64,000 bases of DNA from Sphaerisporangium sp. TRM90804 (GTDB lineage Bacteria; Actinomycetota; Actinomycetes; Streptosporangiales; Streptosporangiaceae). Positions 16,753-26,707 of this stretch are shown piece after piece. A program made the position numbers and the translations under genes. The DNA lies in assembly GCF_029846175.1 (NCBI RefSeq), contig NZ_JARWAC010000037.1:1-64000 (forward strand), read 5' to 3'. Numbering within the stretch: the stretch's first letter is position 1; each line of letters starts with the position of its first letter. Under the pieces are notes generated by a model. The model had not been told where the DNA came from, did not search any database, and was given only the letters and a program-made list of their open reading frames with translations.

Positions 16753-19056
16753 ATTACTACCAATAATAATGAAGCAGGGCCTACCCGTCAAATCGAGCTC
16801 GCCAGGGAGCAGGAATACGTCACCCGGCTCTACGAAAGGCTCGACTTTCTGCGGGGCCGCACGCGGGCGCAGCTCGACGACGTGCTCGCCCAGGGCGGCG
16901 GAGGCACCCACCAGAACCGCTCCGAACGCGACACCTTCGCCGTCATGTACGCCGAACGGCTCGCGCAGCTCTGGGCCGTCGAGAGCGGCCTGTGCTTCGG
17001 GCGGCTCGACCTGGCCGAGGAGAAGCCGCTCTACATCGGCCGCCTGGGGCTGTCCGACGACGACCAGGCGCGGATGCTCATCGACTGGCGCGCGCCGGTC
17101 GCGCAGCCGTTCTACCGCGCCACGCCCCGCACCCCCATGGGCGTCACCCGCAGGCGCCACCTGCAGACCCGGGGGCGCCGCGTCATCGGCGTCGACGACG
17201 ACCTGCTCGACTTCGACCGCCTGACCGACGCCGACCGCGCCACGCTCAACGGCGAGGCCGCCCTGCTGGCCTCCCTCGGCGAGAAGCGCACCGGGCGCAT
17301 GCGCGACATCGTCGCCACCATCCAGGCCGAGCAGGACCGCATCATCCGCGCCGACCTCGGCGGCGTCCTGGTCGTCCAGGGCGGCCCGGGCACCGGCAAG
17401 ACCGTCGTCGCCCTGCACCGCGCGGCCTACCTGCTCTACACCCACCGCGAACGCCTCGCGCGCAGGGGCGTGCTGATCATCGGCCCCAACCTCACCTTCC
17501 TGCGCTACATCGAGCAGGTGCTGCCCTCCCTCGGCGAGACCGACGTCCTGCTGTCCACCATCGCCGAGATGTACCCCGGCGTCAGGGCCCGGGCCCGCGA
17601 GTCCGCCGAGGCGGCCGCGATCAAGGGGGCCGTCCGCATGGGCGACGTGCTCGCGCGCGCCCTGCAGGAGTGGCAGCGCATGCCCCGTCAGGCCATCGAC
17701 ATCAACCTCGGCCGCTACACCCTCAGGCTCGACCAGGGCACCACCGAGGCCGCGAGAAGCCGGGCCCTGCGCAGCAGGCGCCCGCACAACCAGGCCCGCG
17801 CCGTGTTCGTCCGCCACATCCTGAACGTCCTGTCCAAGCAGGCCGCCAAGCAGCTCGGCCGCGGCATGCTCGACGAGGACGACATGGCCGACCTGCGCGA
17901 GGACCTTCGCACCGAGCCCGCCGTCAAGAGCGCGCTCAACCGGCTGTGGCCCTACCTCACCCCGCAGCGGCTGCTCACCGGCCTGTTCGCCTCCCACGAG
18001 CGCATGGGCCGCGCCGGGCTGTCCGCGGCCGAGAGCCGGGCCCTGTACCGCGAGGCGCCCCGCTCCGGCGCGCCCGCCTGGACCGAGGCCGACGTCCCGC
18101 TGCTGGACGAGGCCGCCGAACTGCTCGGCGACATCGACCCGGCCGTGGTGCGCGCCGCCGCGCTGCAGGCCGAGGAGGACCTCGCCGCCGCCCGCCGCGC
18201 CGAGGAGGACGAGCGCAGCTCCGAGCTCGCCTACGCCCGCGAGGTGCTGGAGCTCACCGGCATGTCGGAGATCGTGGACGCCGAGCGGTTCGCCGCCCGC
18301 CACCGCGACGACGGCCTCGACCTGACCACCGCCGAGCGCGCCGCCGCCGACCGCACCTGGGCCTACGGCCACATCATCGTCGACGAGGCCCAGGAGCTCT
18401 CGGCGATGGCCTGGCGGATGCTGATGCGGCGCAGCCCCAACCGTTCGATGACCGTCGTCGGCGACATCGCCCAGACCGGGTCGGCCGCCGGAGCCGCCTC
18501 CTGGGCCGAGGTGCTCGACCCCTACGCGCGGGGCCGGTGGCGCGAGGAGTCGCTGACCGTCAACTACCGGACCCCCGTGGAGCTGATGACGGTCGCCGCC
18601 GACGTCCTGGCCCTGGTCGGCCCCTCGCTCAAGGCGCCGGAGTCGGTGCGCGAGACCGGCGTGCGGCCGTGGGCGCGCCAGATCTCCGGGCCGCGCGAGA
18701 TCGGCGGCGTCGTCACCGGGGAGATCGTGCCCGACGGGCGGCTCGTCGTGATCGTGCCCGCCTCCCGCGCCGAGGAGCTCGGCGCGGCGGTCACCTCCAC
18801 GGTGCCCGGCGCGGTGGCCGGGCCCGGCGCCGGCGCGCTGGAGGCCCCGGTGGCCGTGCTCACCGTCGCCGAGGCCAAGGGCCTGGAGTTCGACGCGGTG
18901 ATCGTGGCCGAACCGGGAGAGATCCTCGCCGAGTCGCCACGCGGAGCCGGAGACCTTTACGTGGCGCTGACCCGCGCGACCCGCAGGCTTGGTATCGTCC
19001 ACACCGGCGAACTGCCCGCCGTCCTGTCGCGTTGCGAGCGGGTGCCGGCGGGCTGA
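16753..19056 (+). CDS. HelD-like superfamily 1 helicase (RNA polymerase-associated)
   Basis: Protein of 767 residues if it begins at ATT 16753. N-terminal coiled coil (QIELAREQEYVTRLYERL) matches HelD proteins, which enter RNA polymerase and recycle stalled complexes, in some species conferring rifampicin resistance. Walker A GGPGTGKT is at 210-217; Walker B HIIVDEAQELSAMAW, the motif-III-like MTVVGDIAQTGS, ESLTVNYRTPVELM and C-terminal LYVALTRATRRL are present. No ATG, GTG, TTG or CTG precedes the coiled coil in frame after the TAA at about 16726. CCGGAG lies 7 bases before the ATT. GTG 16882 would delete the coiled coil. Start therefore unusual. Confidence 0.85.
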   Translation: MTTNNNEAGPTRQIELAREQEYVTRLYERLDFLRGRTRAQLDDVLAQGGGGTHQNRSERDTFAVMYAERLAQLWAVESGLCFGRLDLAEEKPLYIGRLGLSDDDQARMLIDWRAPVAQPFYRATPRTPMGVTRRRHLQTRGRRVIGVDDDLLDFDRLTDADRATLNGEAALLASLGEKRTGRMRDIVATIQAEQDRIIRADLGGVLVVQGGPGTGKTVVALHRAAYLLYTHRERLARRGVLIIGPNLTFLRYIEQVLPSLGETDVLLSTIAEMYPGVRARARESAEAAAIKGAVRMGDVLARALQEWQRMPRQAIDINLGRYTLRLDQGTTEAARSRALRSRRPHNQARAVFVRHILNVLSKQAAKQLGRGMLDEDDMADLREDLRTEPAVKSALNRLWPYLTPQRLLTGLFASHERMGRAGLSAAESRALYREAPRSGAPAWTEADVPLLDEAAELLGDIDPAVVRAAALQAEEDLAAARRAEEDERSSELAYAREVLELTGMSEIVDAERFAARHRDDGLDLTTAERAAADRTWAYGHIIVDEAQELSAMAWRMLMRRSPNRSMTVVGDIAQTGSAAGAASWAEVLDPYARGRWREESLTVNYRTPVELMTVAADVLALVGPSLKAPESVRETGVRPWARQISGPREIGGVVTGEIVPDGRLVVIVPASRAEELGAAVTSTVPGAVAGPGAGALEAPVAVLTVAEAKGLEFDAVIVAEPGEILAESPRGAGDLYVALTRATRRLGIVHTGELPAVLSRCERVPAG

Positions 19057-19171
19057 ACGGCCGCCCAGGCCGTCGCCGAGTGCCGCTTCGGGGCTGCTTG
19101 ACCGCATTGCGGGCACTCACGTCACCTGTCCTAGCTGCGAAAACTTGGTGTTTCCGCTGATCGGGACACGG

Positions 19172-19214
19172 TTGACATCTGCCCGGAGGTCGGTAATTTG
19201 CTGGACAGTCCAGC
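19172..19214 (+). promoter_or_regulatory. Promoter-like element with operator palindrome
   Basis: TTGACA (19172-19177), 16-base spacer, TAATTT (19194-19199), immediately followed by the perfect dyad GCTGGACAGTCCAGC (19200-19214) at the expected transcription start. Would read toward the repeats and lnt, or give a short RNA. Confidence 0.4.
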
Positions 19215-19415
19215 ACGGGACTGCCGGTTGGCCGTCTTCAGACATCGCCCAGTTCTGCGTCACGACGGAGCGCGACTCCGTCAGCCAAGCCAGTCGCAGG
19301 CCGGCGACCCGTCGAGACGGGGCACCCCAGCCGGATGGGGGGTTGGACCCGGGAGGGGCCCGGACACCCAGTAGACAACGGAATTCCGCGCCCGCCGCCG
19401 ACGGGACGGATCCGG

Positions 19416-19800
19416 TCCGAAGGGTGCCCCGGGCCCTCTTCCCGCCCGCCCCCCGGCGGGCGGGCGCCGTCCCCCGTCGAGAAGACCAACGTCCCCCCGC
19501 GCCGAGAAGACCACCGTGGGGCCGCCGGGAGGGCCCCCGCCCGTGCCTCCGAAGGGTGCCCCGAGTCCTCTTCCCGCCCGCCCCCCGGCGGGCGGGCGCC
19601 GTCCCCGCCGAGAAGACCACCGTCCCCCCGCCGGGAGGACCACCGTGGCGCTGCCGGGAGGACCACCGTCCTCCGCCGCGCCGGGAGGGCCACCGTCCCC
19701 CCGCGCCGAGAAGACAACCGCGGCGCCACCGGGAGGACCACCGCCCCGCCGCGCCGGGAGGGCCACCGTCCTCGCGCCGAGAAGACCACCGTGGGGGCCG
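19416..19800. repeat. GC-rich interspersed direct repeats (GAGAAGACCACCGT / GGGAGGACCACCGT units)
   Basis: A roughly 75-base block (CCGAAGGGTGCCCCG, CCTCTTCCCGCCCGCC, CCCGGCGGGCGGGCGCCGT, then GAGAAGACC) occurs twice, near 19416 and 19545. Around and after it the short units GAGAAGACCACCGT and GGGAGG(A/G)CCACCGT recur about ten times with variable spacing. The blocks contain self-complementary CGCCCGCC/GGCGGGCG arms able to form strong hairpins. Confidence 0.7.
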
Positions 19801-20009
19801 CCGACGGCTCGCCCGGGGCGCCGGAGGGGGCGACCCCGAGCCGCGTAACGTTCATCGGAGGCCGCCGCGCCGGTTCGCCCGCGGGGCGCACGCCAGGCCC
19901 GCCTGGCCAGGGCGCTCGCCGCCCGCGGCGTCGCGGGCGGGCATGCCGGGCGGCGGCGCGCTCGCGCGGCGGTTGGAGCCTGCTCCGGCGGGCGGTAGCG
20001 TTCTGGGGT

Positions 20010-20027
20010 CACCGAAGCGCTTCGGTG
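20010..20027. promoter_or_regulatory. Palindrome CACCGAAGCGCTTCGGTG
   Basis: Perfect 18-base dyad with a central CG, as in LacI-family operators, 41 bases before the lnt start. Could equally be a stem-loop in the leader. Confidence 0.4.
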
Positions 20028-20068
20028 GCCGCCTCACGCACGCATCCCGTCGAGAAGAGACCCGCCCT

Positions 20069-21823
20069 GTGGCCCAGCGAACGGTGCAGGACACCCACCG
20101 GCCGGCACCGGCCGGCACCGGTGCCCGTTCCCGTCACGCCCTGCCACGCGCGGCCGCCTGCGTCGCCGGCGCGATCCTGCTCTACTTCGCCTTCCCGCCG
20201 GCCGGCCTGTGGTTCCTGGCCCCGCCCGGCGTCGCGCTGCTCACCCTGGCGGTGTACCGCCTGCCGGCGCGCCGGGCCGCCTGGCTCGGCTACCTCGGCG
20301 GCGCCGCGTTCCTGCTGCCCGCCCTGGCCTGGGTGCGCCCGATCGGCGTGGACGCCTGGCTCGTCCTGGTCGCCGTCGAGAGCCTGTTCTACGCCGCCAT
20401 GGCCGCCGGGGCCGCCCTGGTCACCCGGCTGCGCGGCTGGCCGGTGTGGGTGGCCGCCCTGTGGGTGCTCCAGGAGTCGGCGCGCGGCGCGTTCCCGCTG
20501 GGCGGGTTCCCCTGGGTGCGGGTCGCGTTCAGCCAGGGCGACTCGGCGTTCACGCCCTACGCCGCGCTGGGCGGCGCCCCGCTGGTGACCTTCGCGGCCG
20601 CCCTCAGCGGCACGCTTCTGGCCCTGGCCGCCGTCCGCCTGGCGCCCCGCCGCCCGCCGGACGCGCCGTCCCCCCGAGGAGACGCGCCGGTCCCCCCAGG
20701 ACAGGCCGGCCCCCGGTGGGTCGCGGCGGGCCGGGAAGCCCTGTGGTGGCCGCCGCGCGTCCCGGCCGGGGGCGCCCCGGCCTCCCCGTCGCGCCGGCGG
20801 GCGGCGGGGCTCGCCTGCCTGCTGGCCGGCGCCGTCGTGGTGCCGCTGCTCGGCCTCGCCGTGCCCCGCCCGGCCCCGGCCGTCGCCGGCGACCGCATGG
20901 TGCGCATCGGGGTCGTCCAGGGCGACGTGCCCGGCGAGGGCCTGGGTTTCCTGGGCGACCAGCCCGCCGTCGTGCTGCGCAACCACGCCGGCAAGACCCA
21001 CGAGCTCGCCGCCGCCGTGCGCGCCGGCAGGGCCGCCCGGCCCGACCTTGTCGTCTGGCCCGAGAACTCCACCGACATCGACCCCTACCGCAGCGAGTAC
21101 GCGCGCGGCGTCATCGACGCCGCGGTGCGCGACATCGGGGTGCCCGTGCTGGTCGGCGCCGTGGTGCGCACCCCCGACGGCGAGCACCGCCACACGCGCG
21201 CCATCGTGTGGGACCCCGAGGGCGGCCCGGGCGCCTACTACGACAAGCGCAAGCTCGTGCCGTTCGGCGAGTTCGTCCCGTTCAAGGAACTGCTGGAGAA
21301 GTTCTTCTCCCGCGTCGACCTGGTGGGCCTGCAGTCGCTGCCCGGCACGCGCGACGGCGCCCTGACGATGGGCCCGGTGACGGTGGGCGCGATCTCCTGC
21401 TACGAGGTGGCCTTCGACGGCATTGTGCGCAGCAACGTGGTGGCGGGCGGCACCCCGCTGGTGGTGCAGACCAACAACGCCACCTACGCCCACACCGGCC
21501 TGCCGCCACAGCAGCTCGCCATGACCCGCCTGCGGGCGGTCGAGCACGGCCGCGCGGTGGTCGCCGCCGCGACCACCGGCATCTCGGCCTACGTCGACCC
21601 CGCCGGCGAGCTGCGCTGGAGCACCGCCGAGGGGGTCGCCGACATGGCGGTCGTGGAGGTTCCCGTCCGCACCGGCCAGACCCTCGCGACCCGGCTGGGG
21701 GCGCTGCCGGAGTGGGCGCTGATGCTCATCGGTGCCGGCGCCCTGGCCGTCGCCCTCCTGCGCGGGCGCCGGGCGGCGCCGGCGGCCGTACGTCATGACA
21801 CCACCGGAGAAGAGGACGGGTGA
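20069..21823 (+). CDS. lnt: Apolipoprotein N-acyltransferase
   Basis: Membrane enzyme of 584 residues that adds the third acyl chain to the N-terminal Cys of lipoproteins. About six to seven helices in the first 190 residues, a proline/arginine-rich insert about 190-250, then a nitrilase domain. The catalytic triad is visible: Glu in VVWPENSTD, Lys in [11 protein letters not shown] and Cys in AISCYEVAF. One more helix near the C-terminus ([15 protein letters not shown]). GTG at 20069 gives the only sensible N-terminus. Its TGA overlaps the ppm1 ATG, a coupling conserved in actinobacteria. Confidence 0.93.
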   Translation: MAQRTVQDTHRPAPAGTGARSRHALPRAAACVAGAILLYFAFPPAGLWFLAPPGVALLTLAVYRLPARRAAWLGYLGGAAFLLPALAWVRPIGVDAWLVLVAVESLFYAAMAAGAALVTRLRGWPVWVAALWVLQESARGAFPLGGFPWVRVAFSQGDSAFTPYAALGGAPLVTFAAALSGTLLALAAVRLAPRRPPDAPSPRGDAPVPPGQAGPRWVAAGREALWWPPRVPAGGAPASPSRRRAAGLACLLAGAVVVPLLGLAVPRPAPAVAGDRMVRIGVVQGDVPGEGLGFLGDQPAVVLRNHAGKTHELAAAVRAGRAARPDLVVWPENSTDIDPYRSEYARGVIDAAVRDIGVPVLVGAVVRTPDGEHRHTRAIVWDPEGGPGAYYDKRKLVPFGEFVPFKELLEKFFSRVDLVGLQSLPGTRDGALTMGPVTVGAISCYEVAFDGIVRSNVVAGGTPLVVQTNNATYAHTGLPPQQLAMTRLRAVEHGRAVVAAATTGISAYVDPAGELRWSTAEGVADMAVVEVPVRTGQTLATRLGALPEWALMLIGAGALAVALLRGRRAAPAAVRHDTTGEEDG

Positions 21824-22578
21824 TGGAGCGGTTGCTCGGGCGGGTTCTCGTCATCGTGCCGACGTACAACGAGCGCGAGAACCTGCCGATGATCGCCGGC
21901 CGGCTGCGGGCGGCGGTGCCCGAGGCCCACCTGCTGGTGGCCGACGACAACAGCCCCGACGGCACCGGCGCCGTCGCCGACGAGCTGGCCGCGGCCGACG
22001 ACCACATCCACGTCCTGCACCGCCCGGGCAAGCAGGGCCTGGGCACCGCCTACATCGCCGGCTTCCGCTGGGGCCTGGCCGAGGGCTTCGACGTGCTGGT
22101 CGAGATGGACGCCGACGGCTCCCACCGGCCCGAGGAGCTGCCCGCCCTGCTGGAGGCGCTGGGCGCCGGCGCCGACCTGGTCATCGGGTCGCGCTGGGTG
22201 CCGGGCGGCAAGCTGGTCAACTGGCCGGTCCAGCGGGAGTTCCTGTCGCGCGGCGCCAACACCTACGCCCGCATCATCCTCGGCGTTCCGGTGCGCGACA
22301 CCACGGCCGGCTTCCGGGCCTACCGGGCCTCGACCCTGGAGAAGATCGGCCTGGACGACGTCCAGTCGGAGGGGTACTGCTTCCAGGTCGACCTCACCCT
22401 GCGCACCGCCCGTCAGGGCCTGCGCGTGGCCGAGGTCCCCATCACCTTCGTCGAGCGCACGGCCGGGGCCAGCAAGATGAACCGCGCCATCGTCGCCGAG
22501 GCCCTGTGGCGGGTGACCGTATGGGGCGTGACCGGCCTCCCGCGCCGCCTGCGCACCCGCCTCCGCACCCGCCGCTGA
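21823..22578 (+). CDS. ppm1: Polyprenol monophosphomannose synthase
   Basis: Family 2 glycosyltransferase, 251 residues, that makes polyprenyl-phosphomannose, the donor for protein O-mannosylation and mannolipids. [13 protein letters not shown] is at 11-23, DDNSPDGTG near 46 and the metal-binding [12 protein letters not shown] near 91. No membrane segment, as in the catalytic domain of mycobacterial Ppm1, whose partner Lnt domain is encoded just upstream here (stop and start overlap as TGATG). Confidence 0.93.
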   Translation: MERLLGRVLVIVPTYNERENLPMIAGRLRAAVPEAHLLVADDNSPDGTGAVADELAAADDHIHVLHRPGKQGLGTAYIAGFRWGLAEGFDVLVEMDADGSHRPEELPALLEALGAGADLVIGSRWVPGGKLVNWPVQREFLSRGANTYARIILGVPVRDTTAGFRAYRASTLEKIGLDDVQSEGYCFQVDLTLRTARQGLRVAEVPITFVERTAGASKMNRAIVAEALWRVTVWGVTGLPRRLRTRLRTRR

Positions 22579-23021
22579 CCCGCCCACCGCCAGGCTGGTC
22601 GCCCACCGCCAGGCTGGTCGCCCACCGCCAGGCTGGTCGTCCATCGGGCCGCTCCACCATCGGGCCGGCCGCCCCCCAGGCCCCCCGGCCCCCCGGCCCC
22701 CCGGGCCGCCCCCCGTCCCCCGGGTCGGCCGTCGCCCGGGCCCCCGGGCCCCCGGGCCGGCCGTCCATCCGGCCTTGTCCGTCCATCCGGCCTTGCCCGT
22801 CTACTCGGTGTTGCCCGGGCACCCGGCCGGCCCACCTGATCCAGTGCCGTCCCGCGGGCGCCGGCCCGATCCGGAGGCGCTGGAACCCCGCCGCCCGTCC
22901 GGAAGCCGTCCGCCGCCCCCGGCCGTCCCCCGGTGCGCGCCTTCGGTGACCGGTAGGGCGGGGAGGGCGGGAACCCCCGGCGCGGTCCGGGCGTTGTACG
23001 TCGCGAGGTGATGGTGAAGCC
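22579..23021. other. Intergenic region between ppm1 and fxsA
   Basis: Contains three tandem 19-base repeats, then proline-codon-like runs of C and G (CCCCCCGGCC) and the doublet GTCCATCCGGCCTT. No supported gene. fxsA may be read through from ppm1 or from a promoter near 22980. Confidence 0.5.
22582..22638 (+). repeat. Three perfect tandem repeats of GCCCACCGCCAGGCTGGTC
   Basis: Units at 22582-22600, 22601-22619 and 22620-22638 are identical. Each contains the imperfect dyad GCCAGGCTGG. Begins 4 bases after the ppm1 stop, so it may act in the transcript 3' end or simply reflect slippage. Confidence 0.85.
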
Positions 23022-23573
23022 ATGCTGCGTGTGCTGCTCTTTCTGGCGTTCCTGGTCGTGCCCGTCCTGGAGATCTGGCTGCTGATCCAGATCGGTCAGG
23101 TGATCGGTGGCTGGCAGACCGTGGGCCTGCTCATACTCGACAGCCTGCTCGGCGCCTGGCTGGTGCGGGCGGAGGGCCGCAGGGCCTGGCGCGCGCTGCG
23201 TGAGGCGCTCCAGTCGGGCCGCATGCCCGAGCGCGAGCTGGCCGACGCCGCGATGATCGTCGCGGGCGGCACCCTGCTGCTCACCCCCGGCTTCCTCACC
23301 GACGTGCTGGGGTTCTTCCTGATCCTCCCGTTCACCCGGCCGCTCGCCCGGCGCGCCCTCGGCTGGTTCCTCGGCCGCCGCGTCCGCGTCCTGGCCGGCG
23401 GAACGCCCTTCGGCGTGATGTTCCCGCCGGGACAGGGCGGCCCCGGCTCTCCCACGGCCAGGTCGCCGTTCGTCCCCGGCCAGGTCATCCACGACGACGG
23501 CCCCGCCGCCCGCCGTCCCCGGAACGACGACCCCGCGGCCCCGCCGCCCATCCGTCCCCCCGGCGACGCCTAG
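23022..23573 (+). CDS. FxsA-family membrane protein
   Basis: Protein of 183 residues. Helix 1 at about 4-24 (VLLFLAFLVVPVLEIWLLIQI), helix 2 about 32-48, helix pair about 77-105 with GGTLLLTPGFLTDVLGFFLILP, the FxsA signature. The C-terminal 60 residues are proline-rich and cytoplasmic. FxsA of E. coli suppresses phage T7 exclusion by F plasmid; its role in actinomycetes is unknown. In Streptomyces the same gene lies next to ppm1 and rbpA; here rbpA is 9 kb away. Confidence 0.9.
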   Translation: MLRVLLFLAFLVVPVLEIWLLIQIGQVIGGWQTVGLLILDSLLGAWLVRAEGRRAWRALREALQSGRMPERELADAAMIVAGGTLLLTPGFLTDVLGFFLILPFTRPLARRALGWFLGRRVRVLAGGTPFGVMFPPGQGGPGSPTARSPFVPGQVIHDDGPAARRPRNDDPAAPPPIRPPGDA

Positions 23574-23794
23574 GATCCCCGCTTCGGGCGTCGACGGCCG
23601 TGGGCGGGAAAGAACCCCGCCGGAACTGCGACCGGGCGCCCAGGAGGGCGCTGGGGCCCGAGGCGGCCCCGGTGATCGTGAGCCGTCCCGCGATGGGGTG
23701 CTCATGAGAACCGCTGAGGCTTGAGGCGGTCCCCGCTGCTCGTGATCGATCCCGCGGCGGGGCGCGGCGCCGCTCACCGCGCCCCGCGGGCGCG

Positions 23795-24319
23795 TCAGTG
23801 GTGGTAGGCGTGGACGACCGCGTGCCCCCGGCCCCTGCCGATGATCCACTTGTTGACCGGGGTGGTCACCAGGAAGGCCACCAGCAGCGCGAAGGCCAGG
23901 GCCCCCCAGAACAGTCCGCTGGTCAGGCCGGCGTTCATGGCGCCGGGCACGGCGAGCATCACGCCGTTGTCGACGATCTCCATCACCAGGATGGACACGG
24001 TGTCGGCGGCCAGCGCCAGCCGCACCGCGCGGCTCCAGCTCACCCCCGCCCTGCGCAGCGGCAGCAGGGTGAGCAGGTAGCCGAAGAAGAAGGCGAGCAC
24101 GACGGCAAGGGCGATGGACGGCGCGGTCGCCCAGCCGAGGATCGTCGCGATCACCAGGCCGAGGACCTCGCCGATGGCGCATCCGGTGAGGCAGTGCAGG
24201 GTGGCCGACGCCGCGATGCCCCAGGTGGCGCCCCCGGCCCGCGCGCCGGCGGCCAGGTGCTCGGCATGGCCCGCGCCGGCGGCGTCCGGTGAGGCGTGGC
24301 CGTGGTGCTGCTCGGTCAT
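23795..24319 (-). CDS. DUF4396 membrane protein
   Basis: Protein of 174 residues. A His-rich N-terminus (TEQHHGHAS) is followed by about four helices, beginning with ATLHCLTGCAIGEVLGLVIATILGW split at residues 38-62, which has the paired cysteines typical of DUF4396. The C-terminus is also His-rich (HAVVHAYHH). Found 105 bases downstream of copA on the same strand. The histidines and cysteines and its place in the copper module suggest metal handling, but this is inference. Confidence 0.8.
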   Translation of the reverse strand: MTEQHHGHASPDAAGAGHAEHLAAGARAGGATWGIAASATLHCLTGCAIGEVLGLVIATILGWATAPSIALAVVLAFFFGYLLTLLPLRRAGVSWSRAVRLALAADTVSILVMEIVDNGVMLAVPGAMNAGLTSGLFWGALAFALLVAFLVTTPVNKWIIGRGRGHAVVHAYHH

Positions 24320-24424
24320 GATCGACTCTCCATGGTCGTCGGCCGCGAGGCCGGTGGCGACGAGGGGGCCGGCGGGTGAGCGCCCGGGCCGCCCCTTCTG
24401 AGGTGAACGCGCTGGACCAGCCGG

Positions 24425-26677
24425 TCAGCTGAAGCGGCGCAGCCGGAGGCTGTTGCCGACGACGAAGACCGAGGAGAACGCCATGGCGGCCCCGGCGATC
24501 ATGGGGTTGAGCAGGCCGGCCGCGGCCAGGGGCAGGGCGGCCACGTTGTAGGCGAAGGCCCAGAACAGGTTGCCCTTGATGGTGCGCAGGGTGCGGCGCG
24601 CCAGGCGGATGGCGTCGGCCGCCACGCGCAGGTCGCCGCGCACCAGGGTGAGGTCGGAGGCCTCGATGGCGGCGTCGGTGCCGGTGCCCATGGCCAGGCC
24701 CAGGTCGGCCTGGGCGAGCGCGGCGGCGTCGTTGACCCCGTCGCCGACCATGGCGACGACCCGGCCCTGCGCCTGCAGGCCCTTGACCACCTCGACCTTG
24801 CCTGCGGGAAGCACCCCCGCCACGACCTCCTCGATGCCGACCTCCGCGGCCACCGTGCGCGCCACCGCCTCGTTGTCACCGGTCAGCAGCACCGGGCGCA
24901 GCCCCAGCGCGCGCAGCGCGCGCACGGCCTCGGCGGAGGTGGGCTTGACGGTGTCGGCGACCACCAGCACGGCGCGGGCGGCGCCGTCCCAGCCGACCGC
25001 CACCGCCGTCCGCCCGCCGGCCTGGGCCGCCGCGAAGGCGCGCTCCAGCTCCGGGGGGAGGTGCTGGGACCACTCGGCCAGCAGCTCGGGCCGCCCGACG
25101 AGCACCGCGTGCCCGTCCACGACCCCCTGCACCCCCAGGCCCTCGACGTTGGCGAAGTCCTCCGGGACGGGCAGGGCGCCCACCCGCTCGGCCGCGCCCC
25201 GGGCGACCGCCTGGGCGACGGGGTGCTCGGAGGCGTGCTCCAGCCCTCCGGCCAGGCGCAGCACCCGCGCCTCGTCCTCGCCGTCGGCGGCGTGCACCCC
25301 CAGCAGGGTCATCCGGCCCTCGGTGACGGTGCCGGTCTTGTCCAGCACCACGGTGTCGATCTCGCGGGTGGCCTCCAGCACCTCCGGGCCTTTGATCAGG
25401 ATGCCGAGCTGGGCGCCGCGGCCGGTGCCCACCAGCAGTGCGGTGGGCGTGGCCAGGCCGAGGGCGCACGGGCAGGCGATGATGAGCACCGCGACCGCCG
25501 CGGTGAACGCGGCCCCCGCGCCGTCGCCGGTGCCCAGCCAGAAGCCGAGCGTGCCCACCGCCAGGGCGATCACGATCGGGACGAACACGCCGGAGACGCG
25601 GTCGGCCAGCCGCTGCACCTCGGCCTTGCCGTTCTGGGCGTCCTCGACCAGCTTGGCCATCTGGGCCAGGCGGGTGCCGGCGCCGACCCGGGTGGCGCGC
25701 ACCACCAGGCGGCCTCCCGCGTTGACCGTGGCGCCGGTCACCGGGTCGCCGGGCCGCACCTCGACGGGCACCGACTCGCCGGTCAGCATGGAGGCGTCCA
25801 CCGCCGAGCTGCCGTCCTCGACCACCCCGTCGGTGGCGATCTTCTCGCCCGGCCGCACGACGAACCGGTCGCCGACGGCGAGCCGGTCGGCCGGGACGCG
25901 GGTCTCCACGCCGTCGCGCAGCACGGCGACGTCCTTGGCGCCCAGCTCCAGCAGGGCACGCAGCGCGGCGCCGGCGCGCCGCTTGGAGCGGGCCTCGAAG
26001 TAGCGCCCGGCCAGGATGAACGCCGTCACGCCGGCGGCGGCCTCCAGGTAGATGTTGCCCGAGCCGTCGGTGCGCTCGATGGTGAGCGCGAACGGGTGGG
26101 TCATCCCGGGGGTGCCGGCGGTGCCGAAGAAGAGCGCCCACAGCGACCAGCCCAGGGCCGCCAGGGTGCCCAGCGACACCAGGGTGTCCATGGTCGCCGC
26201 GCCGTGGCGCAGGTTGGTCCAGGCGGCCCGGTGGAACGGCCACCCGGCGTAGACGACTACCGGGGCGGCCAGGGTGAGCGACAGCCACTGCCAGTTGGTG
26301 AACTGCAGCGCCGGGACCATCGCCATCGCGACCACCGGCACCGACAGCACCACCGCCGTGACCAGCCGGTCACGCAGTGCCCGGACCTCGTCGGGGCCGC
26401 GCGGCGCCGCGCCCTCGCCGTCCTCGGGCGGGGCGGGGAGCGCCGCGGTGTAGCCGGCCTTCTCCACCTCGGCCACCAGGGCCTGCGGATCGGTGCCCCG
26501 GGGGAAGGTGACCCGGGCCTTCTCGGTGGCGTAGTTGACCGTGGCGGTCACGCCGTCGAGCTTGTTGAGCTTGCGCTCGATGCGGTTGGCACAGGACGCG
26601 CAGGTCATGCCGCCGATCGAGAGCTCGACCGAGCCTTCGGCGGCGGCCGGGGTCCTGTCATCGGTGACGGGGGACAT
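24425..26677 (-). CDS. copA: Copper-exporting P1B-type ATPase
   Basis: Membrane ATPase of 750 residues that pumps Cu(I) out of the cytoplasm. One N-terminal metal-binding domain with GMTCASC (Cys26, Cys29), eight predicted helices, TGES actuator loop, CPC (402-404) in the membrane metal path, phosphorylated Asp446 in DKTGT and [10 protein letters not shown] hinge. ATG 26677 is preferred over the one 15 bases earlier because AGGAGAG precedes it. Third gene of a copZ-exported protein-copA operon behind a CsoR-like operator. Confidence 0.95.
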   Translation of the reverse strand: MSPVTDDRTPAAAEGSVELSIGGMTCASCANRIERKLNKLDGVTATVNYATEKARVTFPRGTDPQALVAEVEKAGYTAALPAPPEDGEGAAPRGPDEVRALRDRLVTAVVLSVPVVAMAMVPALQFTNWQWLSLTLAAPVVVYAGWPFHRAAWTNLRHGAATMDTLVSLGTLAALGWSLWALFFGTAGTPGMTHPFALTIERTDGSGNIYLEAAAGVTAFILAGRYFEARSKRRAGAALRALLELGAKDVAVLRDGVETRVPADRLAVGDRFVVRPGEKIATDGVVEDGSSAVDASMLTGESVPVEVRPGDPVTGATVNAGGRLVVRATRVGAGTRLAQMAKLVEDAQNGKAEVQRLADRVSGVFVPIVIALAVGTLGFWLGTGDGAGAAFTAAVAVLIIACPCALGLATPTALLVGTGRGAQLGILIKGPEVLEATREIDTVVLDKTGTVTEGRMTLLGVHAADGEDEARVLRLAGGLEHASEHPVAQAVARGAAERVGALPVPEDFANVEGLGVQGVVDGHAVLVGRPELLAEWSQHLPPELERAFAAAQAGGRTAVAVGWDGAARAVLVVADTVKPTSAEAVRALRALGLRPVLLTGDNEAVARTVAAEVGIEEVVAGVLPAGKVEVVKGLQAQGRVVAMVGDGVNDAAALAQADLGLAMGTGTDAAIEASDLTLVRGDLRVAADAIRLARRTLRTIKGNLFWAFAYNVAALPLAAAGLLNPMIAGAAMAFSSVFVVGNSLRLRRFS

Positions 26678-26707
26678 CGTCTCTCCTCTCACGGGTCATG
26701 CCTGGCG

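Larger units (their letters stand above)
19057..20068. other. One-kilobase non-coding region with GC-rich repeats before lnt
   Basis: No supported gene. Holds a promoter-like TTGACA/TAATTT pair with an abutting palindrome (19172-19214), a field of imperfect direct repeats (about 19416-19800) and an 18-base palindrome near the lnt start. Several long open frames cross it on both strands, but they are low-complexity Pro/Arg/Gly frames made by the repeats. Confidence 0.6.

Noticed and set aside
19416-19800. Possible CRISPR array
   Set aside because: Units are short, drift strongly and have unequal, similar spacers; no cas genes are near.
19238-20012. Long Gly/Arg/Pro-rich frames on both strands of the repeat field
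   Set aside because: Openness follows from the repeated GC-rich units; there is no ribosome site, domain or consistent codon bias.
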